Shown here piece by piece: positions 1 to 8,178 of a DNA stretch of 34,397 bases (position 1 is the stretch's first letter; every line of letters begins with the position of its first letter). Location of the stretch: assembly GCA_945607605.1 (NCBI GenBank), contig CALYZE010000026.1, positions 1 through 34,397 of the forward strand, given 5' to 3'. Source of the stretch: an uncultured Bacteroides sp. (GTDB lineage: Bacteria; Bacteroidota; Bacteroidia; Bacteroidales; Bacteroidaceae). The notes beneath the pieces were generated by a model that saw only the letters and a list, made by a program, of their open reading frames with translations, did no database searches and was not told where the DNA came from. The position numbers and the translations under genes are program-made.

Positions 1-262
1 GGAAAGTTCAAAAAGAAAATCTTCGATATTTCTCAGAAACTGTTTTGACAACTATTTTTCTATGCTTTATTTTTCATTTTCTACACTTCTCAAAAAACAA
101 TTAATGTTAATTGGGGGATAAGCAAATGAACTATTTCTTGACATCACACGTTGTTAAGAGGTGGATAACAAATTTAAAATTAAACTAGAAAATTGGACAT
201 GAACGAATAAAGCATTTCTAATGATTTAGCTAATAAAACATTACATTTAAAAACTTATGATT
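1..262. other. Upstream gap of the OmpA-family gene
   Basis: No complete gene is visible. Frame 1 on the plus strand is open from the edge to a TGA at 46-48 and reads as a Lys-rich 15-residue tail, which could be the end of a gene outside the window; frame 2 stays open to 121 but looks non-coding. There is a short inverted repeat TTGTTA (151-156) / TAACAA (166-171) that might be an operator. No clear TAnnTTTG box precedes the gene, so its promoter could not be placed. Confidence 0.4.
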
Positions 263-1387
263 ATGAAAAAATCGATTATTTTATTGGGGCTTATACTGGG
301 GGGATTTACAGCAAACGCCCAATCAGTAGTAGAAGGTACAAAACTTGCAGATAATTGGTCTGTAGAAGTAAATGCTGGTGCAATCACTCCTCTTACTCAT
401 AGTGCTTTCTTCAAAAACATGCGTCCTGCTTTTGGAGTTGGAATTTCAAAGAAGCTAACTCCTATCTTCGGATTGGGACTTCAAGGAATGAGTTATATTA
501 ATACCACTTCTAGTAAGACAGCTTTGGATGCTACAGATGTTAGTTTATTGGGTAAAGTCAATCTGATGAATCTGTTTTCAAGTTACAGTGGCGAACCTCG
601 TTTATTTGAGATGGAAGCTGTTACAGGTATAGGTTGGTTACATTATTATGAAAATGGTGCTGGAGATCAGAACTCTTGGTCTACCCGTTTTGGCTTAAAC
701 TTCAACTTTAACTTAGGCGAAAGCAAGGCATGGACATTGGGAATCAAACCTGCCATTGTATATGATATGCAAGGTAGCCACCCCATAAAGAATCATTTTA
801 ATGCTAATAATGCAGCTTTTGAATTGACAGCCGGATTGGCATATCACTTCAAGACAAGTAACGGGAGTCATCATTTTGCAACAGTAAAAGCTTACAACCA
901 AGCTGAAATTGATGGTTTGACTTCTTCCATCAATACACTTCGTGCAGAAGTAAACAACAAAGATGGTGAAATCAATCATGCAAATCAGCGAATCAATAGC
1001 TTGCAAGAAGAACTTGAAGCATGTCGCACAAAGGTTGTTCCAGTAGAAACTGTAGTAAAAACCTCTCGTGTACCTGAATCTATTGTTACTTTCAGACAAG
1101 GTAAATCATCTATTGATGCTTCTCAACTTCCGAATGTGGAACGTGTAGCTTCATACATGAAGAAATATGCCGATTCAAAAGTAATCATTAAAGGATACGC
1201 TTCTCCGGAAGGCAGTGTTGAAGTGAATGCTAGAATTGCTGCTGCACGTGCAGAAGCTGTAAAGACAATCTTGGTAAATAAGTACAAGATTAGCTCTTCT
1301 CGTATCACTGCCGAAGGTCAAGGAGTAGGTGATATGTTTACTGAACCAGATTGGAATCGCGTAAGCATCTGTACTATTGAAGATTAA
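263..1387 (+). CDS. OmpA-family outer membrane protein
   Basis: Outer-membrane protein expected to span the outer membrane through an N-terminal beta-barrel and bind peptidoglycan through its C-terminus. Seen: a signal peptide ending near TANA-Q; an N-terminal region of about 200 residues rich in alternating aromatic/glycine strands; a short coiled-coil linker at about residues 215-255 (repeated E/N/L); then a C-terminal OmpA-like domain of about 100 residues with 'IKGYASPEGSVEVNARIAAARAEAV', which matches the family's GYtD..G....N..LS..RA..V pattern. I chose the ATG at 263 (MKKS) because it starts directly with the Lys-Lys signal peptide; an in-frame ATG two codons upstream (257) is possible. 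It is monocistronic, with a strong terminator 28 nt after the stop. The exact porin subtype is uncertain. Confidence 0.9.
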   Translation: MKKSIILLGLILGGFTANAQSVVEGTKLADNWSVEVNAGAITPLTHSAFFKNMRPAFGVGISKKLTPIFGLGLQGMSYINTTSSKTALDATDVSLLGKVNLMNLFSSYSGEPRLFEMEAVTGIGWLHYYENGAGDQNSWSTRFGLNFNFNLGESKAWTLGIKPAIVYDMQGSHPIKNHFNANNAAFELTAGLAYHFKTSNGSHHFATVKAYNQAEIDGLTSSINTLRAEVNNKDGEINHANQRINSLQEELEACRTKVVPVETVVKTSRVPESIVTFRQGKSSIDASQLPNVERVASYMKKYADSKVIIKGYASPEGSVEVNARIAAARAEAVKTILVNKYKISSSRITAEGQGVGDMFTEPDWNRVSICTIED

Positions 1388-1415
1388 ACATCCACATTAC
1401 AGAAATAGAATAATG

Positions 1416-1442
1416 AAGGCTGCCCAAAAGGCAGCCTTTTTT
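1416..1442 (+). terminator. Rho-independent terminator of the OmpA-family gene
   Basis: Perfect 9-bp stem AAGGCTGCC / GGCAGCCTT with loop CAAAA, running into a T tract (1437-1442), 28 nt after the stop codon. Confidence 0.93.
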
Positions 1443-1520
1443 GTATCCCCTAAGAGAGAGGAGAGCCTCTGTAGAACTTATAATAGGTTTAGTGGGAATG
1501 ATTAATTTCAAATAAATATC

Positions 1521-1528
1521 TATCTTTG
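1521..1528 (+). promoter_or_regulatory. -7 box (TATCTTTG) for the HD-domain gene
   Basis: Exact match to the Bacteroidetes TAnnTTTG element. Transcription should begin near 1535, which puts the ATG at 1627 behind a leader of about 90 nt. No clean -33 element was found. Confidence 0.6.
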
Positions 1529-1626
1529 CCCTTGTAAACCATTTGTATTCCTATAGCGACAACGCTCACTCAATCACCCCTCTACAATGCTTTAACGCGA
1601 TCCATAGAGGAGTTAAAAAACATAGC

Positions 1627-2109
1627 ATGCTGAACAAAGCCATTGAAATAGCAGTTCAAGCCCACAACGGACAAGTTGATAAGGCCGGTCATCCCTATAT
1701 TGGTCACCCCCTGCGTGTAATGAATATGGGAATCACTGACGAGGAGAAAATTCTTGGCATTTTACATGATGTAGTGGAAGATAGCGAGTGGACTTTCGAC
1801 CAATTGACAGCCGTAGGCTTCTCTACGGAGATTATAGATGCACTCCGATGCTTAACTAAATTATCAGAAAGCGAGCCGTATGATCAATTTATACAACGCA
1901 TCCAAACAAATCCATTAGCCGTAAAAGTGAAAATTAACGACTTGACAGACAATATGGATATTCGTCGATTGACACATATCTCCGAGCAAGATGTTAAGCG
2001 TTTACAGAAATACCTCAAGGCTTATAGATTGTTATTGAAAGAACCAACCTCTTTTACAAATACCAATCAAGTTGAACACCCTACTGCCTATCAATCAGAT
2101 CCGCAGTAG
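1627..2109 (+). CDS. Small HD-domain protein, (p)ppGpp hydrolase-like
   Basis: 160-aa single-domain protein resembling the hydrolase half of RelA/SpoT and the stand-alone MESH1/SAH enzymes, which remove the 3' pyrophosphate from (p)ppGpp. Seen: 'AHNGQVDKAGHPYIGHP' at 12-28, like the family's AH.GQ.RK.G.PY..HP; the HD..ED metal motif at 47-52 (HDVVED); and an 'NDLTDN' segment at 104-109 in place of KLADR.HN. No synthetase, TGS or ACT domain is present. The open frame extends upstream to a TTG at 1543, but that would overlap the promoter region, so the ATG at 1627 is preferred. The residues after 140 are Thr/Asn/Gln-rich and probably disordered. Cytosolic. The substrate is inferred; other nucleotides are possible. 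Confidence 0.75.
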   Translation: MLNKAIEIAVQAHNGQVDKAGHPYIGHPLRVMNMGITDEEKILGILHDVVEDSEWTFDQLTAVGFSTEIIDALRCLTKLSESEPYDQFIQRIQTNPLAVKVKINDLTDNMDIRRLTHISEQDVKRLQKYLKAYRLLLKEPTSFTNTNQVEHPTAYQSDPQ

Positions 2110-2219
2110 AATGATGAACAGCACCTTATTTTGAGGAATACCTAAATCAAGACGAGTCACATAAGAAGGAAGAAAGAAAAGCAACAGGAAAAAGAATAAA
2201 AGCAAAAACAAACACATAT

Positions 2220-3050
2220 ATGCCCATCCAAGAAATAACCTCTTTGACCCACCCCGGAGTAGAAATATTCAGTACGTTGACCGAAGCTCAGTTGCGCATC
2301 CGCCTTGAACCCACCAAAGGCTTATTTATTGCTGAAAGTCCGAAAGTCATCAAGGTAGCATTGGATGCCGGCTACGAACCACTTGCACTCTTGTGCGAGC
2401 AGAATCATATCGCAGGAGATGCAGCCGACATTATCAGACGCTGTGGCGATATTCCGGTTTATACCGGCAATAGAGAATTGCTGAGCACCTTGACCGGATA
2501 TGTATTGACACGGGGCGTACTTTGCGCCATGCGTCGTCCCACACTGCGAAGTGTGGAAGAAGTATGTCAGGGGGCACAACGCATGGTCGTCATTGATGGC
2601 GTGGTAGATACGACTAATATCGGAGCTATCTTCCGGTCGGCAGCTGCTCTTGGCATGGACGGTTTATTGCTCACACGCAACTCTTGTGACCCACTCAATC
2701 GGCGTGCTGTCAGAGTATCTATGGGGTCTGTTTTTCTGCTTCCTTGGACTTGGTTGGACGGTCCTTTAAGTAATCTGAACAAATTAGGTTTCCGCACAGC
2801 CGCTATGGCACTTACTGAAAACTCTGTTTCTATTGACGACCCAATTCTCCAATCCGAACCCCGATTGGCTATCGTGATGGGTACCGAAGGCGACGGACTT
2901 CCGCACGAAACCATAGCCGCGGCTGATTATGTAGTCCGCATCCCTATGTCTCACAGTGTCGATTCACTCAACGTAGCCGCCGCATCTGCCGTCGCATTCT
3001 GGCAACTCCGCGTCAAAGGCAGTTCTACCGCTCCAATAGACAGCAAATAA
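2220..3050 (+). CDS. TrmH/SpoU-family RNA 2'-O-methyltransferase
   Basis: SPOUT-class methyltransferase that transfers a methyl group from SAM to a ribose 2'-OH in rRNA or tRNA. All three SpoU motifs are visible: motif 1 'NIGAIFRSA' at 133-141 with the catalytic Arg139, motif 2 'GTEGDGL' at 221-227, and motif 3 'IPM...SLNVAAA' at 241-255 forming the trefoil-knot SAM site. The N-terminal 100 residues match the L30e-like substrate-binding domain of RlmB/TsnR-type members. At 276 aa it has the usual length. It follows the HD gene after 110 nt with no terminator, so the two may share a transcript. The target nucleotide cannot be read from sequence. Confidence 0.88.
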   Translation: MPIQEITSLTHPGVEIFSTLTEAQLRIRLEPTKGLFIAESPKVIKVALDAGYEPLALLCEQNHIAGDAADIIRRCGDIPVYTGNRELLSTLTGYVLTRGVLCAMRRPTLRSVEEVCQGAQRMVVIDGVVDTTNIGAIFRSAAALGMDGLLLTRNSCDPLNRRAVRVSMGSVFLLPWTWLDGPLSNLNKLGFRTAAMALTENSVSIDDPILQSEPRLAIVMGTEGDGLPHETIAAADYVVRIPMSHSVDSLNVAAASAVAFWQLRVKGSSTAPIDSK

Positions 3051-3097
3051 TCGGCATCTTTTTATACATTTCTTTACTCTAATTGTAGAAAAGTTCC

Positions 3098-3105
3098 TAT
3101 CTTTG
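3098..3105 (+). promoter_or_regulatory. -7 box (TATCTTTG) for the small Cys-rich gene
   Basis: Exact TAnnTTTG match 28 nt upstream of the ATG at 3134. The nearest TTG (3083-3085) is too close to serve as a standard -33 element. Confidence 0.55.
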
Positions 3106-3133
3106 ATCCATCATATTTATCAATAAAAATAAG

Positions 3134-3568
3134 ATGAAACATTCCTTAGAGAAGCCTTTAGCTCCTTACAATTTTTCACGCTGCTTCAACAATCAGTGTG
3201 CAAAGGCTAACAACTGCTTGCATCGTCTGGCAGCTCTTTGTGATACCCCTGAATATCCATCCATCCGTATCATCAATCCACTATGTATCCCTGAAGACAG
3301 CAATCAATGCTCCTACTTCCAATCGGCACAAAAAGTGCATGTTGCATGGGGAATCAGTCATTTACTCGATGATGTACCCTACAAAAATCTCCAAGTCTTA
3401 AAAAGTCAGCTCATTGCCTACTTTGGTCGTGGTAAATACTATCGATTCTACCGGGAAGAGTGCTATCTTTCACCTGAAGATCAAAACTACATCCGCCAAA
3501 AATTCCGCCAATACAACGTACAAGGAGAACCTATTTTCGATTCTTACAGTGACGAGTATAAATGGTAG
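3134..3568 (+). CDS. Small cysteine-rich protein, probably DUF6078 family
   Basis: 144-aa protein of unknown function with no signal peptide or membrane segment. Six cysteines lie in the first 60 residues (C17, C22, C28, C36, C51, C59), arranged like a metal- or iron-sulfur-binding head. The C-terminal half is basic and aromatic, with 'FGRGKYYRFYRE', 'LSPEDQNYI' and a final 'YSDEYKW'. From memory this pattern resembles the Bacteroidetes-restricted DUF6078 family, an assignment made without a search. It has its own -7 box, stands alone and is followed by the repeat-rich gap. A weak hairpin AGAGT-CCT-ACTCT (3571-3583) just after the stop may end the transcript. Confidence 0.7.
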   Translation: MKHSLEKPLAPYNFSRCFNNQCAKANNCLHRLAALCDTPEYPSIRIINPLCIPEDSNQCSYFQSAQKVHVAWGISHLLDDVPYKNLQVLKSQLIAYFGRGKYYRFYREECYLSPEDQNYIRQKFRQYNVQGEPIFDSYSDEYKW

Positions 3569-3774
3569 AAAGAGTCCTACTCTACTAGTTTTTCTCATTT
3601 CATCTACCATCTGCAAGGATTATGTTATTATATCCCTGCATAACAAGCTATTGCCTACTTGCAGATGCTCCTTGCAGATGACTTACAAATCAAGTATCTG
3701 CAAGAGCGCAAAACGAAGTGTAAGAGATAGAAGATTCTGTTGATTCATACATCGCCATATGAACAACTAGTTAG

Positions 3775-3832
3775 TTCACTTATTTGAACACTTTGTTTCT
3801 CCTATCAAAGACAAAGTATTCAAATAAGTGAA
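3775..3832. repeat. Long inverted repeat (22-bp arms)
   Basis: Left arm 3775-3796 and right arm 3811-3832 are complementary over 22 positions with one mismatch (3789 C opposite 3818 A), separated by 14 nt. On the minus-strand RNA the mismatch becomes a G-U pair. There is no T tract on either side, so it does not look like a standard terminator. The last three bases overlap the first unit of the tandem repeat. Confidence 0.85.
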
Positions 3833-3939
3833 ACGGTTTATTATCTATATTGAAACGAACTGTTCCATTAGATGAAACAGACTGTTCCGTTAGATGAAAC
3901 AAACTGTTTTCTTAAATGAAACAGAGTGCTTCACTTATC
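3830..3939. repeat. Tandem array of five 22-bp units
   Basis: Five contiguous units of 22 bp start at 3830, 3852, 3874, 3896 and 3918, each beginning GAAAC. Units 2-4 are the best conserved, with the form GAAACRRACTGTTYYNTTARAT. The core GAAACAGACTGTTCC of unit 3 is itself a near-perfect 15-bp palindrome centred on its A. The 22-bp period is not a multiple of three, so this is not a coding repeat. Units 1 and 5 are degraded. Confidence 0.85.
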
Positions 3940-4027
3940 TGGTTGAGTTTGCTTGTAATAGATATGGATATCATACTATTAAAATCTTGAATAAAAAGGC
4001 AAAGGAAAAGAAAACATAATGCCAATG

Positions 4028-4059
4028 TTGTAACCTTTCCAATACTTTATTTATCTTTG
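4028..4059 (+). promoter_or_regulatory. Promoter of the M48-clpSA-aat operon
   Basis: -33 element TTG at 4028-4030 and -7 element TATCTTTG at 4052-4059, separated by 21 nt. Expected start of transcription is near 4066, leaving a leader of about 25 nt before the ATG at 4091. Confidence 0.7.
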
Positions 4060-4090
4060 TATTATAAACAACAGTAAAGTCAAAAATGAT

Positions 4091-4882
4091 ATGAAGAAAC
4101 AAATTGCAGTATTGACCGCCTCGCTGCTCATATTGGCAGGATGTGGCTCTGTGCCTGTCACCGGCAGGAAACAGGTTCTTTTGGTTTCAGACCAAGAAGT
4201 GCTATCTTCTAGTCTGACTCAGTATAAAGATTACATGAAGAGTGCTCCTAAATCAGCCTCAACCAATCAATCAGCCATGGTGACCCGTGTGGGTAAAAAA
4301 ATAGCGACTGTCACTGAACAATACCTCAAAGCAAACGGATTGGCTGATGAGATTAAGAATTTCTCATGGGAATTTAACTTAGTGAAAGACAACCAAGTGA
4401 ATGCCTTTTGCATGCCGGGGGGAAAGATTGTTGTGTACGAAGGACTGATGAAACTGGTCTCCTCCGACGACGAACTGGCAGTAGTCATTGCCCACGAAGT
4501 GGCACATGCCGTAGCCAAACATAGCAACGAACGTATGAGCCAGCAGATGTTGGCACAATACGGAGCACAAATTCTGGGACAAACGCTTTCACAGAAGACC
4601 GCTGCCGTACAGACCATTGCGAACCAAGTCTATGGAATAGGTGCACAATATGGTGTAATGCTTCCTTTTTCTCGCAAACACGAAACAGAGGCTGACTATA
4701 TGGGACTCATTTTTATGCGCATGGCCGGATATAACCCGGACGTAGCCGTTCATTTCTGGCAAAAGATGTCAGCCGGTTCTACAGCAAAAGTGCCTGAGCT
4801 CATGAGTACGCACCCCAGCGATGCACGCCGCATCAGTGATATTCAAAAAGTATTGCCGGAAATCAAGGCAAAATACAAATAA
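4091..4882 (+). CDS. M48-family metallopeptidase lipoprotein
   Basis: Zinc-dependent peptidase of the LoiP/BepA type, which in other bacteria performs quality control of outer-membrane proteins in the periplasm. Seen: a lipoprotein signal peptide with lipobox 'ILAGC' (lipid-modified Cys18); the zinc-binding helix 'HEVAH' at 135-139 with catalytic Glu136; and 'ETEAD' at 198-202, which carries the third ligand. 263 aa, full length, without the TPR extension of BepA. First gene of a run of six same-strand genes with gaps of 14-27 nt or an overlap. The substrate is not known. Confidence 0.9.
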   Translation: MKKQIAVLTASLLILAGCGSVPVTGRKQVLLVSDQEVLSSSLTQYKDYMKSAPKSASTNQSAMVTRVGKKIATVTEQYLKANGLADEIKNFSWEFNLVKDNQVNAFCMPGGKIVVYEGLMKLVSSDDELAVVIAHEVAHAVAKHSNERMSQQMLAQYGAQILGQTLSQKTAAVQTIANQVYGIGAQYGVMLPFSRKHETEADYMGLIFMRMAGYNPDVAVHFWQKMSAGSTAKVPELMSTHPSDARRISDIQKVLPEIKAKYK

Positions 4883-4909
4883 CACCTATTTATTGAAAGA
4901 ACAGAGCAT

Positions 4910-5593
4910 ATGAAGAAGCATTTTATAGGATTCCTCGCATTAGCGATCGTGTGTAGTAGCTGTGGCACAAGTCAAATGGCATCAGGCGACCCCGGTGCGA
5001 CATTTGCCGGAGCTGCCATTGGAGGCAACATCGGGGGTGCCATAGGCGGACTTATAGGCGACAGCAACGGAGGATGGAGAGGCGGATACCGTGGTTCTGC
5101 AATCGGGACGATTCTCGGAACCGTTGCCGGTGCTGCTATCGGGAATGCCCTAACGACTCCTAAGCGACCAGAAGAATATAGCTATCAGATAGAACGAACT
5201 CAGCCCTACCCTGCCCAGTCTGAAATAGGGAGAGCACCCACGACTATAGACTATCTGAAGATTCGCAACATACGCTTCATTGACACGAACCGTGATCATA
5301 TCATCAGTTCAGGAGAAGACAGTAAAGTTATATTTGACATCATCAATGAAAGTAATCAGACGGTTTATAACGTGGTTCCGGTAGTATCCGAAACGACTGG
5401 AATGAAACGTCTCTATATTTCACCCTCTGTCATGATTGAACAGATTGATCCACACAATGGCGTGAAATATACCGCTAGCATGAATGCCGGCGATCGAATC
5501 AAAGGAGGAGAAATAATCATACGCATTGCCATAGCCGATGAATACGGGCAAGAATATGATTGGCAGGAATTTCAGTTACAGACGCAACGATAA
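4910..5593 (+). CDS. Glycine-zipper lipoprotein
   Basis: Lipoprotein of 227 aa with a signal peptide ending in 'VCSSC' (Cys18 is the probable lipidated residue). Residues about 27-75 are a glycine zipper (GAAIGGNIGGAIGGLIG ... AIGTILGTVAGAAIGN), a two-helix membrane-inserting motif. The C-terminal 150 residues contain 'IRNIRFIDTNRDHIISSGEDSKVIFDIINES', which looks like an Ig-like/beta-sandwich domain. It follows the M48 lipoprotein by 27 nt, so both probably act in the envelope. Specific function unknown. Confidence 0.8.
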   Translation: MKKHFIGFLALAIVCSSCGTSQMASGDPGATFAGAAIGGNIGGAIGGLIGDSNGGWRGGYRGSAIGTILGTVAGAAIGNALTTPKRPEEYSYQIERTQPYPAQSEIGRAPTTIDYLKIRNIRFIDTNRDHIISSGEDSKVIFDIINESNQTVYNVVPVVSETTGMKRLYISPSVMIEQIDPHNGVKYTASMNAGDRIKGGEIIIRIAIADEYGQEYDWQEFQLQTQR

Positions 5594-5618
5594 TCCTACT
5601 CCAAAGACTGACTAAACA

Positions 5619-5927
5619 ATGGGTAAACAACAATCCTCTTATAAAACAAAAGAACGAATAGATCTCCACGAACCGCGACGTTTCAAGGTGACAATCTACA
5701 ACGACGACTTCACCACCATGGAATTTGTAGTGAAAGTATTGACTACCGTCTTCTTCAAGTCAACCGCCGAAGCGGAAGCTTTAATGCTCAAAGTACATCA
5801 CCGTCGGTCGGCTGTTGTGGGGGTCTATTCGTATGACATTGCACAGTCTAAAGTTCAAAAAGCCACACGTATGGCACGTAATGAGGGTTTTCCGCTTCGG
5901 CTGACTATCACTCCCGAAGGAAACTAA
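5619..5927 (+). CDS. clpS: ClpS, ATP-dependent Clp protease adaptor
   Basis: Adaptor that recognises N-terminal Leu/Phe/Trp/Tyr residues and hands the protein to ClpA. Seen: 'RFKVTIYNDDFTTMEFVVKVL' at about 20-40, the family signature in which Asn-Asp and the following Thr-Thr-Met line the N-degron pocket, and 'VHHRRSAVVGVYSYDIAQSKV' at about 63-83, corresponding to the VH..G...G.y..e.AE.K segment with the ligand-binding His. 102 aa, typical length. Starts 25 nt after the preceding gene and lies 16 nt before clpA. Confidence 0.95.
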   Translation: MGKQQSSYKTKERIDLHEPRRFKVTIYNDDFTTMEFVVKVLTTVFFKSTAEAEALMLKVHHRRSAVVGVYSYDIAQSKVQKATRMARNEGFPLRLTITPEGN

Positions 5928-5943
5928 AAATCAAGGTAAAAAG

Positions 5944-8178
5944 ATGGATATAAAGAATACTGAAGCCGTAAATCGCGCTTTTACTTCTGCACAACATATA
6001 GCGATACAATATCGGCACGAATTTATTACTCCCGAGCATCTGTTAAACGCGTTGATGGAGCAAGACTCTTTTGTAAATGCGTTGGGAGAATACTATTCCG
6101 GCATTCAAGAGTTCTCTCACGCCCTTAAAGAGTACCTCCGAACGAAAATAGAAAGTGTTCCGAAGGAGATGGAGTATGAATTGGAAGTATCAAGCCAGCT
6201 CAATGAGGTGCTGCAACAAGCCTATTTAGTAACGGAATATTCGCATGCTGATCTATTGAATATCCCCCATCTCGTGCAAGGCATACTTCAATTGGAAGAT
6301 TCTCAAGCATGTTATTTACTGAAGGATGCCGTTAAAGACGATTTACCGGATTTCATAAGTACCCTTATCTACCATTATGAAGAGGAGGAAAGTATGGATG
6401 AAGAGGCCGCTTCCGAACCAGCGCAAAGTGAATCTTGGCGCAGCTATGTCACTTGCCTCAATGATCTTTTGGATAGTCATAATCCACTGATTGGGCGGGA
6501 AGCCGAATTGGAGCGTACCATTCAGGTACTCTGTCGCCGTGAAAAGAACAATCCTTTGCACGTAGGTGAACCCGGTGTAGGTAAAACGGCTCTAGCCTAC
6601 GGACTTGCTGCCCGAATAGAGGCAGGCAATGTACCCGAGCGCTTGGCTCATTGCCGTATCTACGAACTTGATTTAGGCAATCTGCTTGCCGGAACACAAT
6701 ACCGAGGCGACTTTGAGAAACGCCTGAAGAGTATCATGGAAGGTGTTCGTAACGAAGGGCATGTCATTGTTTATATTGATGAGATACACAACCTGATAGG
6801 TGCCGGACGTACAGGAGATGGCTCGATGGATGCCTCCAATCTGCTGAAACCTTATCTGGAAGCCGGCGACATCCGCTTTATCGGTGCCACTACTTATGAG
6901 GAATTCAACCGTTATTTTGCGAGCAGCAAAGGTATGGTACGTCGTTTCCAGCAGATTGATATTCTAGAACCCAGCATTGAAGAGACCATCCACATCATAG
7001 AAGGATTGAAAAAGAAGTATGAAACCTTCCATGGCGTTGTTTACGAAGAGGGGGTCATCCCGTATGCCGTCTCCGTCAGCGCACGATTTATCAACGATCG
7101 CTTTCTGCCCGACAAAGCCATTGACTTGATAGACGAGTCAGGAGCCTACCGGGTGATGCATCCTCTCAAACGGAAAAAGAAACAGACAGTAGATAAATCC
7201 TTGATTACTGATGTTCTGGCGCGTGTATGTAAGGTAGATGCTCTCGCCTTGAAAGAAGAAGATACGGCCTCACTGGAAACCCTTCATCCACGCATCAGTG
7301 CTAAAATATATGGACAAGACGAAGCAGTACGTCAGGTGGTGGAAGCGGTACAGATGTCTAAAGCCGGACTCCTGGATGAGAATAAGCCATTGGCAAGTCT
7401 GCTTTTCGTAGGACCCACCGGAGTAGGAAAGACCGAAGTAGCTAAAGTGCTTGCTACCGAACTGGGGATTGCTTTGCAACGTTTCGACATGAGTGAATAT
7501 ACCGAGAAACATACCGTAGCCAAACTCATTGGCTCTCCTGCCGGATATGTAGGCTACGAAGACGGCGGATTACTCACCGATGCCATCCGCAAAACTCCGA
7601 ATTGTGTATTGCTACTCGATGAAATAGAGAAAGCTCACCCTGATGTGTTCAACATCTTGCTACAAGTGATGGATTATGCCGTACTGACGGATAATAAAGG
7701 ACGTAAAGCCGATTGCCGTCATGTAGTGCTGATCATGACTTCCAATGCCGGAGCACAATTTGCCCGTCAGGCATCGGTAGGATTCAACAGTCAGATTACT
7801 GCCGGAGAGGCCATGCTGAAACAAGTGAAGAAGACTTTTAAGCCTGAATTTATCAACCGATTGTCGGCAACAGTTGTTTTCCATGACATGGATAAACAGA
7901 TGGCCACACTCATCCTCAGTAAGAAGCTGGGTGAATTGCGTCAGAAGTTAGCCGCTCGTCAGGTTGAAATGGAACTCAGTTCCGAAGCTCAAGATTGGTT
8001 GCTGGAACAAGGTTTCACTAAAGAATACGGTGCCCGTGAAATAGACCGTGTCATTGCCTCGCAACTGAAGCCTCTGTTCATGCGTGAAATATTGTTCGGC
8101 TCCTTGAAAACAGGCGGTAAAGTTCGTGTGGAGATGGAAGAGAACAAACTAAAGTTACGAGAATGGTCTTCAAACTGA
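5944..8178 (+). CDS. clpA: ClpA, ATPase subunit of the Clp protease
   Basis: AAA+ unfoldase that feeds substrates to ClpP. Domains: N-terminal Clp-N repeats (about 1-145); acidic linker (145-163); first AAA module with Walker A GEPGVGKT at 208-215 and Walker B at 274-280 (VIVYIDE); second AAA module with GPTGVGKT at 490-497 and VLLLDE at 555-560; C-terminal D2-small domain. There is no long middle coiled coil, which separates it from ClpB and fits ClpA. The ClpP-docking loop reads VGF at 612-614 instead of the usual IGF/IGL. Walker A of module 1 has EP where E. coli has ES. 744 aa, normal length. Its last 16 bases overlap aat. Confidence 0.95.
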   Translation: MDIKNTEAVNRAFTSAQHIAIQYRHEFITPEHLLNALMEQDSFVNALGEYYSGIQEFSHALKEYLRTKIESVPKEMEYELEVSSQLNEVLQQAYLVTEYSHADLLNIPHLVQGILQLEDSQACYLLKDAVKDDLPDFISTLIYHYEEEESMDEEAASEPAQSESWRSYVTCLNDLLDSHNPLIGREAELERTIQVLCRREKNNPLHVGEPGVGKTALAYGLAARIEAGNVPERLAHCRIYELDLGNLLAGTQYRGDFEKRLKSIMEGVRNEGHVIVYIDEIHNLIGAGRTGDGSMDASNLLKPYLEAGDIRFIGATTYEEFNRYFASSKGMVRRFQQIDILEPSIEETIHIIEGLKKKYETFHGVVYEEGVIPYAVSVSARFINDRFLPDKAIDLIDESGAYRVMHPLKRKKKQTVDKSLITDVLARVCKVDALALKEEDTASLETLHPRISAKIYGQDEAVRQVVEAVQMSKAGLLDENKPLASLLFVGPTGVGKTEVAKVLATELGIALQRFDMSEYTEKHTVAKLIGSPAGYVGYEDGGLLTDAIRKTPNCVLLLDEIEKAHPDVFNILLQVMDYAVLTDNKGRKADCRHVVLIMTSNAGAQFARQASVGFNSQITAGEAMLKQVKKTFKPEFINRLSATVVFHDMDKQMATLILSKKLGELRQKLAARQVEMELSSEAQDWLLEQGFTKEYGAREIDRVIASQLKPLFMREILFGSLKTGGKVRVEMEENKLKLREWSSN

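Larger units (their letters stand above)
3569..4027. other. Repeat-rich intergenic region without a gene
   Basis: About 460 nt with no credible reading frame. It contains a cluster of CTTGCAGAT motifs in both orientations (3608-3704), a long inverted repeat (3775-3832) and an adjoining tandem array of 22-bp units (3830-3939). The remainder is AT-rich sequence leading to the promoter of the M48 peptidase gene. Confidence 0.7.

Noticed and set aside
1-48. C-terminal end of a plus-strand gene at the left edge
   Set aside because: Only 15 codons, and another frame is open longer; not enough to call a gene.
1543-1626. N-terminal extension of the HD-domain gene from a TTG
   Set aside because: It would start about 15 nt after the -7 box and adds non-family residues; the ATG at 1627 fits the domain.
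3414-3743. 109-codon plus-strand frame crossing the end of the small Cys-rich gene
   Set aside because: Overlaps a better-supported gene in another frame and runs into the repeat region; no motif.
3774-3940. CRISPR array
   Set aside because: Units are contiguous with no unique spacers, and no cas genes are present.
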